A DNA stretch of 51,671 nt from Microbacteriaceae bacterium (GCA_027490915.1 JAIXXG010000121.1:1-51671), one strand, 5' to 3'; shown: positions 1 to 6,911, counted from the stretch's first letter. Notes: generated from the letters alone by a model not told the origin. Numbers and translations are program-made.

Positions 1-139
1 CCAGGTGAAGCGCCCGGCGCTGAGTCTCGATCCAATCATCCGCGTCCCGCTTTCGATCGAACGTCTTCGAGGCGACAGCCTGACGACCACTCTTGAGGCG
101 GGCGCGCCACCGTCCATTGGGTGTCTTAGTAACGCTCAT
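1..139 (-). CDS. int: Tyrosine-family site-specific integrase, N-terminal part (cut by window edge)
   Basis: The minus strand from the ATG at 139 stays open to the window edge and gives 46 residues beginning MSVTKTPNGRWRARLKSG. The pattern (short basic strand, GRWRAR, K-x-F-x-x-K-x-x-A-x-x-W) is the AP2-like arm-type DNA-binding domain found at the N terminus of actinobacterial phage and ICE tyrosine integrases. The catalytic domain lies outside the window. The start overlaps the end of the excisionase frame by 14 bases, a typical xis-int coupling. It would catalyse recombination between the element and the tRNA-Val attachment site. The class is confident from motif and context; the catalytic residues cannot be checked. 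Confidence 0.8.
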   Translation of the reverse strand, partial: MSVTKTPNGRWRARLKSGRQAVASKTFDRKRDADDWIETQRRALHL

Positions 140-353
140 GCGTTTCACGCTGCACGAACGCGCCGACGTCCACAGCTCTGTAGCGAGGAATGCCGCCGAG
201 GTCCGCCCAGGCGGGGCCAGTGCCCGCCTGACGCCAGCGGCTGAGGGTAGCGGCGCTGACGCTCAGCAGAGCCGCAACCTGACGAGAAGTGAGAAGTTGA
301 TCCACGATATGCCCAGGGGTCAGAGGGAAGGGCGCGCGTCGCGCGTTGCCCAC
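126..353 (-). CDS. xis: Excisionase / MerR-like helix-turn-helix DNA-binding protein
   Basis: This 75-residue protein is mostly one winged helix-turn-helix: LTSRQVAALLSVSAATLSRWR (about residues 21-41), then a GGIPRYRAVDVGAFV wing. This is the HTH_17 excisionase family that gives direction to integrase recombination. It overlaps the integrase start downstream, so the two are probably translated together. The start is uncertain: GTG at 353 gives the longest form, and an in-frame GTG 16 codons later (VDQLLTSRQ) would give a 59-residue protein closer to the usual size. The long intergenic region to 595 separates it from the divergent rep gene. Confidence 0.78.
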   Translation of the reverse strand: MGNARRAPFPLTPGHIVDQLLTSRQVAALLSVSAATLSRWRQAGTGPAWADLGGIPRYRAVDVGAFVQRETHERY

Positions 354-595
354 TTCCGACCGGGACTCTCCCCGGACAACCCCGGCGTCGTGACGACCGG
401 GCGCTCAGTGAGTGTAGAACCTCAGGAAACGTGAGCGCAAGTCCACAATTGTCTACCGGCTCAGTTCTAGAAACTCTCCTCATGATGTCAGTTCATGACA
501 TAGACTTGAGGTAGCCCCGCGGCCCGAACTAGTCATTCGTCGCGGGGCATTCCCATGCCCTGAACGCGAATCGTTCGGCGGTCGATAGTCTGCGC
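354..595. promoter_or_regulatory. Divergent xis-int / rep control region with palindrome, CTTG motif and hairpin
   Basis: This 242-base gap between divergent genes holds three structures. An inverted repeat ATGTCA-5 nt-TGACAT lies at 485-501. A CTTGAGG sequence lies at 505-511. A hairpin with an 8-bp GC stem (GCCCCGCG at 514-521, CGCGGGGC at 541-548) has a 19-base loop. A CTTG-containing nick site next to a hairpin upstream of rep is the usual layout of a rolling-circle double-strand origin, so this is a candidate dso. The palindrome may be an operator, since a related one lies upstream of the resolvase. Confidence 0.4.
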
Positions 596-1405
596 ATGAC
601 TAGTTCGACCCATCGTGTGCCGTTCGACGCCCCCCTCGCCCCAGTTCCCTTGCTGGGCAAGAAACCTTTTGTAGTCCCTCTTCATGAAGTAGAAGGACTC
701 GACTCGTTCCTCAGAGAGCACTCATCGATCCCAGCAGTACGGCTCTGTTCGGTGCTGTGGGGCACTCCGTGCCGTAGACCCCTCTGTCCCTGGTGTGCTC
801 ATGAGAAGGCAAAGGCTCTCCGCTCACTCTGGGTTGAGAAGATCGATCCCCGTGAGCCTTCTCTGTTCGTCAGGCTCAGCGGCGCCTCTACTCACGATCT
901 GAGTCAGGCATGGTCTGAGCTCTCTTCTGCTCGTAAGCGGTTCCAGTCCACTAGATGGCTTGCCTCTAATTCGAGATCCTGGATGCGCACAACAGAGGTC
1001 ACCCACTGCTGGGGGCTGTGGCACCTCCATGACAACTATGTGGTGTTCGGGACGCCCCTGGAACTAGAAACAGTGAAGCGGGAGATCTCCTCTCGCTGGG
1101 TAGCAGCCGCAACCGCTGAGGGCGTCGTCGCCTCGCCAGGGGCCCAGTACGCCGACTACAGCAGGTCAACCGCGGCAGTGCGTCACTACATCCTCAAAGG
1201 CATCATGGACGCCTCAGACGAGCATGCACGGGGCCGCACGCCGGGAGACATCCTGCGGGGCTATCACCAGGGCGATGCCGACGATGCCGAACGCTGGGCA
1301 GAGGTCGAACGTCTCTTCCTAGATCACCCTCGCGGCATCATCCTGACTCAGCGGGGAGGGGCCCTTCGGAACACGGCGAATGCAGCGGATGTGGACTTCA
1401 GCTAG
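596..1405 (+). CDS. rep: Rolling-circle replication initiator (HUH endonuclease)
   Basis: This 269-residue protein would nick the element at its origin and start rolling-circle replication. A Cys-rich segment (C51, C59, C64, C67) resembles the zinc-binding part of pIJ101/pUB110-type Reps. EVT at 134-136 followed by HLH at 143-145 and hydrophobic residues is the metal-binding HUH motif. AVRHYILKGI at about 194-203 supplies Tyr198 and Lys201, the nicking tyrosine motif. It is at the short end for such Reps in actinobacteria. The ATG at 596 has no Shine-Dalgarno, but TAGTCT/GATAGT lies just upstream, so the mRNA may be nearly leaderless. Its presence beside int/xis suggests that the excised circle replicates. 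Confidence 0.7.
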   Translation: MTSSTHRVPFDAPLAPVPLLGKKPFVVPLHEVEGLDSFLREHSSIPAVRLCSVLWGTPCRRPLCPWCAHEKAKALRSLWVEKIDPREPSLFVRLSGASTHDLSQAWSELSSARKRFQSTRWLASNSRSWMRTTEVTHCWGLWHLHDNYVVFGTPLELETVKREISSRWVAAATAEGVVASPGAQYADYSRSTAAVRHYILKGIMDASDEHARGRTPGDILRGYHQGDADDAERWAEVERLFLDHPRGIILTQRGGALRNTANAADVDFS

Positions 1406-1618
1406 TTCGAGAAACATCTCGACACTGCGGTGTGCGTTTTCCGCAGCACCCGGTAGTCATTTCGGGAGCACGTTCATAGTCAAGTTGTCGACTGGCGGCG
1501 TACTTCGAACGAGTGTCCATTGTTTTGACAACTTGCGCGGTTGCGTTAGGTGGCTTCACCAAACTGCCCGCTCTTGAGGCCGTGGTGCTCCGAGGTTTAC
1601 GTGCGGTAGCGTCGCGAC
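1406..1618. promoter_or_regulatory. Intergenic region with inverted repeat over a TTGACA box
   Basis: A 9-bp inverted repeat, CAAGTTGTC at 1481-1489 and GACAACTTG at 1527-1535, flanks 37 bases. The right arm overlaps a perfect -35 box TTGACA (1525-1530), followed 15 bases later by TTAGGT. A second possible -10 (TAGCGT, 1607-1612) lies six bases before the next start codon. A repressor bound to the repeat would cover the TTGACA box. Confidence 0.35.
1607..1612 (+). promoter_or_regulatory. Candidate leaderless -10 box (TAGCGT)
   Basis: TAGCGT lies six bases before the GTG at 1619. This matches the layout seen at several core genes in this window and supports that start, which has no Shine-Dalgarno. 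Confidence 0.35.
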
Positions 1619-2728
1619 GTGGAAGAGAGGCCGATATTCGCTCGCGTACGGCTCACAGGCCAGCGCTTCGAGGGTGGCGTGCTCCCCATCGATTCGCTGA
1701 TCGAACTCCAGCGCTATCAGGATCTCGTTCGGAAGCTCGCGAGCGCGCGGCTTGCACCGGGCGCGGGAGATAGCGAGCTTCGACTGGTAATTGAACGGAT
1801 AGACGAAGGAAGCGCCGACATCTTCCTCGCCATCGAGCAAATCAACGCTCAGATCGAGGCGCCGACCTTCGCGCGAGACCAGCTTGAGGCCATCCTCGCC
1901 GCTGCATATGGCGACGAGGAGGTGTCGGAAGACCTCGATTGGGAGCTCGCGTCCGAAATTGCACAACTAGGGTCGACCCTCACCGGTGAACAAGCTCTGA
2001 TCATGGAGCCGGTCTCAGAGGGGCACCCTCGTGTGGAGATAACGGTCGTGACACGCGAGCGCGCAGCCGAAAAGCTCAACCTGACTAACTTCATGATTGC
2101 CGCCGATCAAGACAATGAAAGGACACTGACGGTCGCAGACGACTCGGTCCTAGCGGGCCGAATTGTTGAGCTCGACGCCGACAAACAGACCTTCCGTTTC
2201 GAGAGCTCCCTGTTCGGTGAGATGAATGGTCGTTACCTCGACGCGAGGATGACCCCGGACTTCCGTGCGGTGCTCGATTCAAGCGCGCTGGCACCAGTCA
2301 CGCGGCTTGAGGGTGCTTTGCAGTACCGAAACGGCGACCCTTGGCGTATCCGGGACGTTCAGTCCCTGGAGCGTCTCGATCTAGACGACCAGTCGTGGGC
2401 GATGCGTCTCAAGACCCTGGCCGAATTGCCTCCTGGGTGGGGAGACAGCGGTAACGAGCCGCCAATCTCGGTACAGGCGCTCGAGATGGCACGCGAACTC
2501 CTCAGTGCCTTGGCCATCTCGGCACGTGCATTGCCGGGTGTGTTTCCCAACGAAGACGGGGGTGTGATTCTGGAGTGGGCCACGCCCCAGTCGGTTCGTT
2601 CTATCGAGATCACGGCAGAAGGCAGTTTCGAGATGTTCCTCCTGGCCGAGGGAGACTTTGAAGGAACCCACAGCGAGGCCCAGGACCTTCCCACCGCCAT
2701 CAAATTCGCGGTCGGCGGTGACGCATGA
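1619..2728 (+). CDS. Unknown protein, first gene of a two-gene cargo unit
   Basis: This is a 369-residue acidic soluble protein with no signal peptide or membrane segment. The N-terminal 60 residues (a strand, then LPIDSLIELQRYQDLVRKLA, then a strand ending IDEGSAD) look like a compact alpha/beta domain. The C-terminal 110 residues include LPPGWGDSGNEPPIS followed by helices and a strand-rich end. No catalytic motif is recognised. It overlaps the next gene by four bases (ATGA), so the two are translationally coupled and probably work together. I recall similar large/small pairs of unknown function in mobile regions but cannot verify this. A defence or addiction role is possible but unproven. 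Confidence 0.6.
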   Translation: MEERPIFARVRLTGQRFEGGVLPIDSLIELQRYQDLVRKLASARLAPGAGDSELRLVIERIDEGSADIFLAIEQINAQIEAPTFARDQLEAILAAAYGDEEVSEDLDWELASEIAQLGSTLTGEQALIMEPVSEGHPRVEITVVTRERAAEKLNLTNFMIAADQDNERTLTVADDSVLAGRIVELDADKQTFRFESSLFGEMNGRYLDARMTPDFRAVLDSSALAPVTRLEGALQYRNGDPWRIRDVQSLERLDLDDQSWAMRLKTLAELPPGWGDSGNEPPISVQALEMARELLSALAISARALPGVFPNEDGGVILEWATPQSVRSIEITAEGSFEMFLLAEGDFEGTHSEAQDLPTAIKFAVGGDA

Positions 2729-3177
2729 CCAGACGCATCGAGCTGGGTGAAGGCGAATCACTGATCGAGCTCGCCGACGAGCTGCTGTTCCGCCAAGTCC
2801 CCGAACATCTCTACGACGAGATCGCGGGGAGGCCCGCCTCCCACGCGTTCGGACCGGCACATATCGATCAGGGGAAGCCGTCCTACACTCGCTCAAGTCG
2901 GACGACGGCACGCGCAAGTCGGCAGTGGCACAACGAGAACGCCCGCACGGCCTCTCTTGCCGTTTTTGGCGTGAGTGTCGACGAGGTCACTCGAAGCGGC
3001 ACCTACGCCGTCGACGACTCTGAAGCCCCACTGACTCCAGGCGCGAAGCGCGCGCCGGGGCACTGTTTCGTGAGCTTCCGAGAGCATGAGAAGCGAGAAA
3101 TACGTCGGATCCGGGCGATCCTGTTGCGGTACGCGCTTGAGCGCGGTGAACTCGAATCCCTCGAGGTGGCGGCGTAG
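2725..3177 (+). CDS. Unknown protein, second gene of the two-gene unit
   Basis: This 150-residue protein begins four bases inside the preceding gene. Notable conserved-looking stretches are ELLFRQVPEHLYD, ASHAFGPAHIDQGKPSYTRSS and a C-terminal basic helix KREIRRIRAILLRYALERGEL. The early F-R-Q-V-P and the later A-F-x-P...D-x-G-x-x-S-x-x-R pattern recall a family of small partner proteins of unknown function that I cannot name. No enzyme motif is visible. Its size ratio and coupling to a larger partner would fit a toxin-antitoxin or sensor-effector pair, but that is only a guess. The end overlaps antisense with the doubtful minus-strand gene ending at 3003. Confidence 0.6.
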   Translation: MTRRIELGEGESLIELADELLFRQVPEHLYDEIAGRPASHAFGPAHIDQGKPSYTRSSRTTARASRQWHNENARTASLAVFGVSVDEVTRSGTYAVDDSEAPLTPGAKRAPGHCFVSFREHEKREIRRIRAILLRYALERGELESLEVAA

Positions 3178-3626
3178 TCGGCACGGGAAGCAAGCATCGG
3201 CTGCGACGAGATGAAGGTGACCGCAAGACCCTTGACGGGCCCGATGTAGCTCGCCAGTCGATGTGCGAGGGACTGCGTTAGCAGTAACCCCGAGACGCCT
3301 GAACAGCACGGTCCCTGAAACATGACGATTGACAACGAGTCCGTCGTCGTTTCCAAAAGCTCACGTGTGGCGTCGATCATCGCAGGGGCCCATCTGGCGA
3401 GATTGCCCCGGTCACTCTGCCGGAAGTCGTCGCAATCAAGGCACCCGACCTCGAGGCCTTCTTGACCAACCTTCTGCTTCATTGAGTAAGTGGTCACCTC
3501 ACGGCCAGGCACTTCGACCGACCTCGCGCGCTTCGAAAACGATCGTTTGTGTAGCTCGCGGGAGCTCTCCCTAAAGGCCTCGAAAATGCATAGCTGACAA
3601 GTGTCGGTTGATGACGTCAGAATCAA
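3003..3626 (-). CDS. Doubtful hypothetical protein filling the gap before the resolvase
   Basis: A 207-codon minus-strand frame covers the otherwise empty stretch 3178-3607. The part between about 3180 and 3490 has plausible codon use and protein-like composition (GCLDCDDFRQSDRGN, MIDATRELLETTTD, GPVKGLAVTF), including a CxxC pair. The start would be TTG at 3626 or the internal ATG at about 3488. The last 58 codons run antisense to the preceding plus-strand gene, an unusually long tail-to-tail overlap. It may be a remnant whose true 3' end has been lost, or no gene at all. No family is recognised. Confidence 0.3.
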   Translation of the reverse strand: MILTSSTDTCQLCIFEAFRESSRELHKRSFSKRARSVEVPGREVTTYSMKQKVGQEGLEVGCLDCDDFRQSDRGNLARWAPAMIDATRELLETTTDSLSIVMFQGPCCSGVSGLLLTQSLAHRLASYIGPVKGLAVTFISSQPMLASRADYAATSRDSSSPRSSAYRNRIARIRRISRFSCSRKLTKQCPGARFAPGVSGASESSTA

Positions 3627-3652
3627 TGCATCAATTCATGTCATACGACATG
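3596..3652. promoter_or_regulatory. Cluster of palindromes upstream of the resolvase (possible res site or operator)
   Basis: Three small palindromes lie within 60 bases: GACA-AG-TGTC around 3597-3606, TGACGTCA around 3612-3619, and CATGTC-ATAC-GACATG at 3637-3652. Resolvases of the Tn3 class bind several inverted TGTC-containing sites next to their own gene, so this may be the recombination or accessory site. The ATGTC core is shared with the palindrome at 485-501. Confidence 0.4.
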
Positions 3653-3667
3653 GGAATGGAGGCGATT

Positions 3668-4249
3668 GTGCTCATTGGCTATGCAAGAACATCTACGGTC
3701 GACCAGAATCTCGATCTCCAGCTCGACGCGCTCCATGCCGCGGGTTGCGAAAAGATCTTCAGCGACAAGGGCGTCTCAGGAACGAAGGCGGTCCGGCCGG
3801 GATTGTCCGAGGCACTCGCTCACCTTCGACCTGGCGACGTCTTGGTCGTTTGGCGCTTGGATCGTGTCGGGCGATCAACAAAAGATGTTCTCGCTCTCGT
3901 CGAGCGACTCCAGGTAGACGGGGTTGCCTTCAGGTCGCTGACCGAAGAGATCTCGACCACGGGGCCGACTGGAAAAGTCTTGCTGACCATCATCGCGGCG
4001 CTCGCCGAAATGGAGCGAGCCGTACTCGTTGAGCGAACGCAGGCCGGGCTGGCTGCGGCTCGAGCTCGTGGACGAGTGGGTGGACGACGCAGGGTGCTGA
4101 CGCCAAAACAGGACAGTGCGATTCGGAAGATCTACGAGGCCAGAGGGAACTCGATTTCTGAGATCGCGGGGATGTTCAATGTGTCGAGCCCGACCATCTG
4201 GCGTTCGCTCGCGCGAACCTCGCCAGTCGATGAGGCCATCACCCAATGA
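3668..4249 (+). CDS. Serine resolvase/invertase
   Basis: This small serine recombinase of 193 residues starts (V/M)LIGYARTSTVDQ, with the nucleophile Ser9 in YARTS. It continues with WRLDRVGRS, carrying catalytic arginines, and LTEEISTTGPTGK. The long dimer helix AEMERAVLVERT and a C-terminal helix-turn-helix (SISEIAGMFNVSSPTIWRSL) complete the Tn3-resolvase plan at normal length. I place the start at GTG 3668 because GGAGG sits five bases before it; in-frame ATGs further upstream lack such a site and would add residues before the conserved beginning. It may resolve dimers of the circular element or invert a segment. It is coupled to the next gene by an ATGA overlap. Confidence 0.88.
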   Translation: MLIGYARTSTVDQNLDLQLDALHAAGCEKIFSDKGVSGTKAVRPGLSEALAHLRPGDVLVVWRLDRVGRSTKDVLALVERLQVDGVAFRSLTEEISTTGPTGKVLLTIIAALAEMERAVLVERTQAGLAAARARGRVGGRRRVLTPKQDSAIRKIYEARGNSISEIAGMFNVSSPTIWRSLARTSPVDEAITQ

Positions 4250-4953
4250 GCACGCTGGACAGCCGACTCCAGCGAGTGTTGGGCTGGCAACTGATCGTGG
4301 CAGCTGAGCGAAGAGTCAGCCGGACGTTGGTTCGTGAGTACAACGACCAGATCGACGGTCGAAGTCTTGTGCTGACGTCGGATGACCACCCCTGCGAACT
4401 GGTCCTCAATGACCGCCGAGGACTCACGATCAACGCACCGATTCTGATCGAGACACTTCCGTGGGCTGAAGTCGCCACTATGCAGATGGCACTCCTCGCC
4501 CAAGATGTGCGGGCGACCCTCTCTTGGCCTTCACAAGCCTCCTGGAAGCCATCTGAGACTCAGATCATTCACCAGGTCCTATTGAGGCTTCTCACCGCGG
4601 GACTGGCTGAGGAGGCCGAGTACTGGGTCTCGAGTGTGTTCGCTATCTCCGACAGTGCGAGTGTGAGCGAAGTGGGGTTGTTTCCGACCTACGAGGACCA
4701 GCTCCTTGAGAGCTTCCAACGAGCTGCCCTTGCGGGGGAGGAAGCAGGAGCGACCGAGGCCTGGGTGCTCTGGCGCGACGCTGCTCCGCTTGCGATCTTC
4801 GACGCGGACATGGCGATGCACACCGCGACCTCGCGTTGGAGCTACAGAGAACTCTCCGAGAACGTGGGGGGTTGCCCAAGACAGCTTGCGCACTACTGCT
4901 TCAACGTGCTGGCCTCGATCGAGCCGCCGTCAAAGATCTTTTTGCTGCGCTGA
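4246..4953 (+). CDS. Unknown protein coupled to the resolvase
   Basis: This 235-residue soluble protein overlaps the end of the resolvase gene by four bases, so it is probably made together with it. It has a strand-rich first third (LVREYNDQIDG, LVLTSDDHPCELVLND) and a helical remainder with LLLRLLTAGLAEEAEYWV-like amphipathic helices. It has two cysteines (one near the start, one in the VGGCPRQLAHYCFNVL region, which itself holds two close together). No enzyme or DNA-binding motif is recognised. The context suggests an accessory factor of the recombinase or a separate cargo gene in the same transcript. It converges on the XRE regulator. Confidence 0.55.
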   Translation: MSTLDSRLQRVLGWQLIVAAERRVSRTLVREYNDQIDGRSLVLTSDDHPCELVLNDRRGLTINAPILIETLPWAEVATMQMALLAQDVRATLSWPSQASWKPSETQIIHQVLLRLLTAGLAEEAEYWVSSVFAISDSASVSEVGLFPTYEDQLLESFQRAALAGEEAGATEAWVLWRDAAPLAIFDADMAMHTATSRWSYRELSENVGGCPRQLAHYCFNVLASIEPPSKIFLLR

Positions 4954-4980
4954 GCCGCGCCGGCACGGTGGTGGAAAGAT

Positions 4981-5304
4981 CTATTTCCCCGAGTCGAGAG
5001 GCGCTAGAAGTTCCGCCAAGGGAACGTCGAACGCTTGGGCGAGCCGGTACCAAGTGAGGAGCGACCCGATGGTCGCAGGCTTCCCTGGATTGCGGTTCGG
5101 CGCGCCCGACTCGAGGTAGACAATCGTCGACCTCCCCACTCCTGACCGAGCTGCGAGCTCGTTGTACGACCATCCACGCTCGTGCCGAAGTCGAGCCAGA
5201 TGAAGTCGGAGAGCCTCGAGGTCGGGATCGGGAAAGGGAGAATCGGCGACCACCTGTTGAGCACACCGGCAAACGCGATTGCGTGCGTACCTGCTAACAG
5301 GCAC
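4981..5304 (-). CDS. XRE-family helix-turn-helix regulator
   Basis: This 107-residue protein has a lambda-repressor-like HTH: LRLHLARLRHERGWSYNELA, then a turn, then RSGVGRSTIVYLESG, then helices ending LAQAFDVPLAELLAPL. This is the usual XRE domain and fills most of the protein. The start is unsure: GTG at 5304 is the longest form, and GTG at 5253 (VVADSPFPDPDLEAL) fits typical XRE proteins better. It is divergent from the lipoprotein gene, whose start at 5314 lies only ten bases away, so the two likely share control sequences. It could be the element's maintenance or immunity repressor. Confidence 0.72.
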   Translation of the reverse strand: MPVSRYARNRVCRCAQQVVADSPFPDPDLEALRLHLARLRHERGWSYNELAARSGVGRSTIVYLESGAPNRNPGKPATIGSLLTWYRLAQAFDVPLAELLAPLDSGK

Positions 5305-5313
5305 GATGGTGCG

Positions 5314-5937
5314 ATGACCCCCCGAAACTCAAGCTCCGCTCGCCTCCGCCAGTTCACCCTCGCCTTTGCCACTGCGCTCGTGCTGGCAGGTTGTGCAGCG
5401 CCAGCAGCCCCGACCGTGCTCGAGCCGAAGCCGGAGCCGCCCGCACAGCCCTCGGGCCCTCTTCTGAACCTTCGCAACAACGTCGCGCTCAAGATCGGAG
5501 AGCCCGTCTCAATCACTTTTCCCGGCACCGGCAACGAAGCCATCCGCATGGTCGTCACTGCGGTGGAGCGCGACCCCGAGTGCCCAGGCGACCCGATGTG
5601 GTACTTGCCCCCCGAAAACGGTGAGTTCGTCCAGCTACAGATTGAGCTGACAACGTCGGACGACTACCTCGAACTCATGGCGGGCAAGGAGCCCTTGTCT
5701 CTGTATTGGAACGACTGGTTCGGCATCGACGCCGGGGGCGACCCGATCGACAACACCCCCAACGGCTTCGGATGCCATGACGTCGACGCGCAGATTCCTC
5801 AGAAGATCCCGGATGGAGAGACTTCGACGGGACCATTTGTCCTCGACCTTCCGCCAGGCACGACCAAGGTCATGTGGCAACCGACCTACATCTACGGCGT
5901 CGACTACGGCTTCGAATGGGACATCTCGAAGATTTAG
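5314..5937 (+). CDS. Secreted lipoprotein of unknown function
   Basis: The 207-residue product has a lipoprotein signal peptide: basic start, hydrophobic LAFATALVLAG and lipobox LAGC with Cys29 as lipid anchor, followed by an Ala/Pro-rich linker. The remainder (IGEPVSITFPG, AIRMVVTAVERDPEC, EFVQLQIELTTSD, TSTGPFVLDLPPGTTKVMW) is a beta-sandwich pattern like the DUF4352/Ig-like domains of exported lipoproteins, with a probable disulfide (C in ERDPECPG and C in GFGCHD). I choose the ATG at 5314 because it gives a proper signal peptide; the frame is open further upstream. On a mobile element it may act in entry exclusion or surface modification, but that is inference. Confidence 0.75.
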   Translation: MTPRNSSSARLRQFTLAFATALVLAGCAAPAAPTVLEPKPEPPAQPSGPLLNLRNNVALKIGEPVSITFPGTGNEAIRMVVTAVERDPECPGDPMWYLPPENGEFVQLQIELTTSDDYLELMAGKEPLSLYWNDWFGIDAGGDPIDNTPNGFGCHDVDAQIPQKIPDGETSTGPFVLDLPPGTTKVMWQPTYIYGVDYGFEWDISKI

Positions 5938-6027
5938 TCAGCCTTACCGTCAGACGGTTGAACCAAGTCGCGAGTGACACGACTAGGCGATCCTTCACCA
6001 CTCAGTTTCCGACACCGGGCAACCGCA

Positions 6028-6057
6028 TTGACGAGCGCGATCGCGGAATGGGATAAT
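6028..6057 (+). promoter_or_regulatory. Sigma-70-type promoter TTGACG-18-GATAAT
   Basis: TTGACG at 6028-6033 and GATAAT at 6052-6057 are separated by 18 bases. This is the best consensus promoter in the element. It would give a leader of about 78 bases before the small gene at 6141. Confidence 0.6.
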
Positions 6058-6140
6058 GGACTAGTTTCGATTCGCGGCCTGCGCATGGCATGGACATTCC
6101 CGTTGGGTGCCGCTCCCGATGGTCCTTGAAAGGTATTGCC

Positions 6141-6308
6141 ATGTCCGCTGTCGTCGTTCGCCGTGTTCGCAAACTTGCTGCTCGCGAGGGGTTAGCCCTT
6201 CGGCTTTCCCGCCGCGATGCGTCGTGGTCCATCATTCAGATCGACCGTAACTGGTTGATCAGGAGCGGGATTGACCTCGACCAGGTGCTCGAGTTCCTGG
6301 AGAGCTGA
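6141..6308 (+). CDS. Small basic protein of unknown function
   Basis: This is a 55-residue protein with a basic N-terminal half (VVVRRVRKLAAREGLALRLSRRD) and an alpha/beta end (IIQIDRNWLIRSGIDLDQVLEFL). The pattern resembles small proteins common in actinophages and integrated plasmids, but I cannot name a family. The ATG at 6141 is supported by an AAGG seven bases upstream; an upstream in-frame ATG at 6090 has no such site. It has its own promoter (6028-6057) and is followed by a strong hairpin at 6447-6474. Confidence 0.55.
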   Translation: MSAVVVRRVRKLAAREGLALRLSRRDASWSIIQIDRNWLIRSGIDLDQVLEFLES

Positions 6309-6446
6309 GGCGTAGGCCACACACGAACGGGGAGCGCGTGCTCCTCGACACTCTCGGCAGTCAGGGGCTCGCGAGACTCGTGTCGGCTTCGGCCTGCGGG
6401 CCCAACCGGAGTCGGTTCTCGTTGTCCTATCTATCCACAGGCTCTA

Positions 6447-6474
6447 GGGCCCCCTGGCGCGAGCCGGGGGGCCC
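6447..6474 (+). terminator. Strong GC hairpin with GNRA tetraloop
   Basis: Twelve consecutive pairs (GGGCCCCC, one T-G wobble, GGC) close a GCGA tetraloop, with the partner strand ending at 6474. No T-tract follows, as is common for actinobacterial terminators. It sits 17 bases before the zinc-ribbon gene, so it could instead be a 5' regulatory hairpin of that gene. Confidence 0.6.
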
Positions 6475-6491
6475 TGTCGTAGATTGCCCGC

Positions 6492-6620
6492 ATGGCCACC
6501 GAACGCGACGACCTCGACGACTTGGGGTTGCCGAACTGCCCAGGCTGCTTGACGCCTCTCGTTCTTGATGAAGTGCGCAAGTCTTGGCGGTGCCTTGACT
6601 GCGGGCTCGTGACGCTCTGA
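6492..6620 (+). CDS. Zinc-ribbon microprotein
   Basis: This 42-residue frame from ATG 6492 to TGA 6620 encodes two CxxC knuckles: C16-P-G-C19 and C34-L-D-C37, separated by TPLVLDEVRKSWR. That is a minimal zinc ribbon, preceded by an acidic start. The spacing and composition are too regular for chance. No Shine-Dalgarno is obvious; a long GC hairpin ends 17 bases upstream. Its function is unknown; single zinc ribbons of this size occur as nucleic-acid or protein-binding adaptors. The gene ends about 300 bases before the methyltransferase. Confidence 0.55.
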   Translation: MATERDDLDDLGLPNCPGCLTPLVLDEVRKSWRCLDCGLVTL

Positions 6621-6911
6621 CTGACCACCAGCCTGAAGTCGAGCGCCTGGCTTGCCCCACGGCTATGGGGAAGCCATCCGCAGCCAAGGCAGTCCGGCAC
6701 CTCAACGCGAGGTGCGTTATCAGTCGGGGCGTGTCCAACCGAGGTACTTCGGTGACAGTCATGGACTTTCGAAATCTGACTCTCGAAGGCTGGGCCTCCC
6801 ATCTTCTCATCCGTGCGACCTTGCTTCAAAGGTGCGGCTTTTGTAAGGCGATCGACTGGAGGTCTTGATTGGGTTACGCGCGGCGCTGAAGAACGCTGAC
6901 CAGTAGACCTC
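6621..6911. other. Intergenic stretch before the restriction-modification genes
   Basis: I see no convincing gene in these 290 bases. The open frames present lack sensible starts and composition. No control-protein (C) gene typical of some restriction-modification systems is visible. The last part carries the candidate promoter of the methyltransferase. Confidence 0.4.

Noticed and set aside
3329-3574. Plus-strand frame of 81 codons before the resolvase
   Set aside because: Poor composition and no ribosome site; the minus strand looks more protein-like here.
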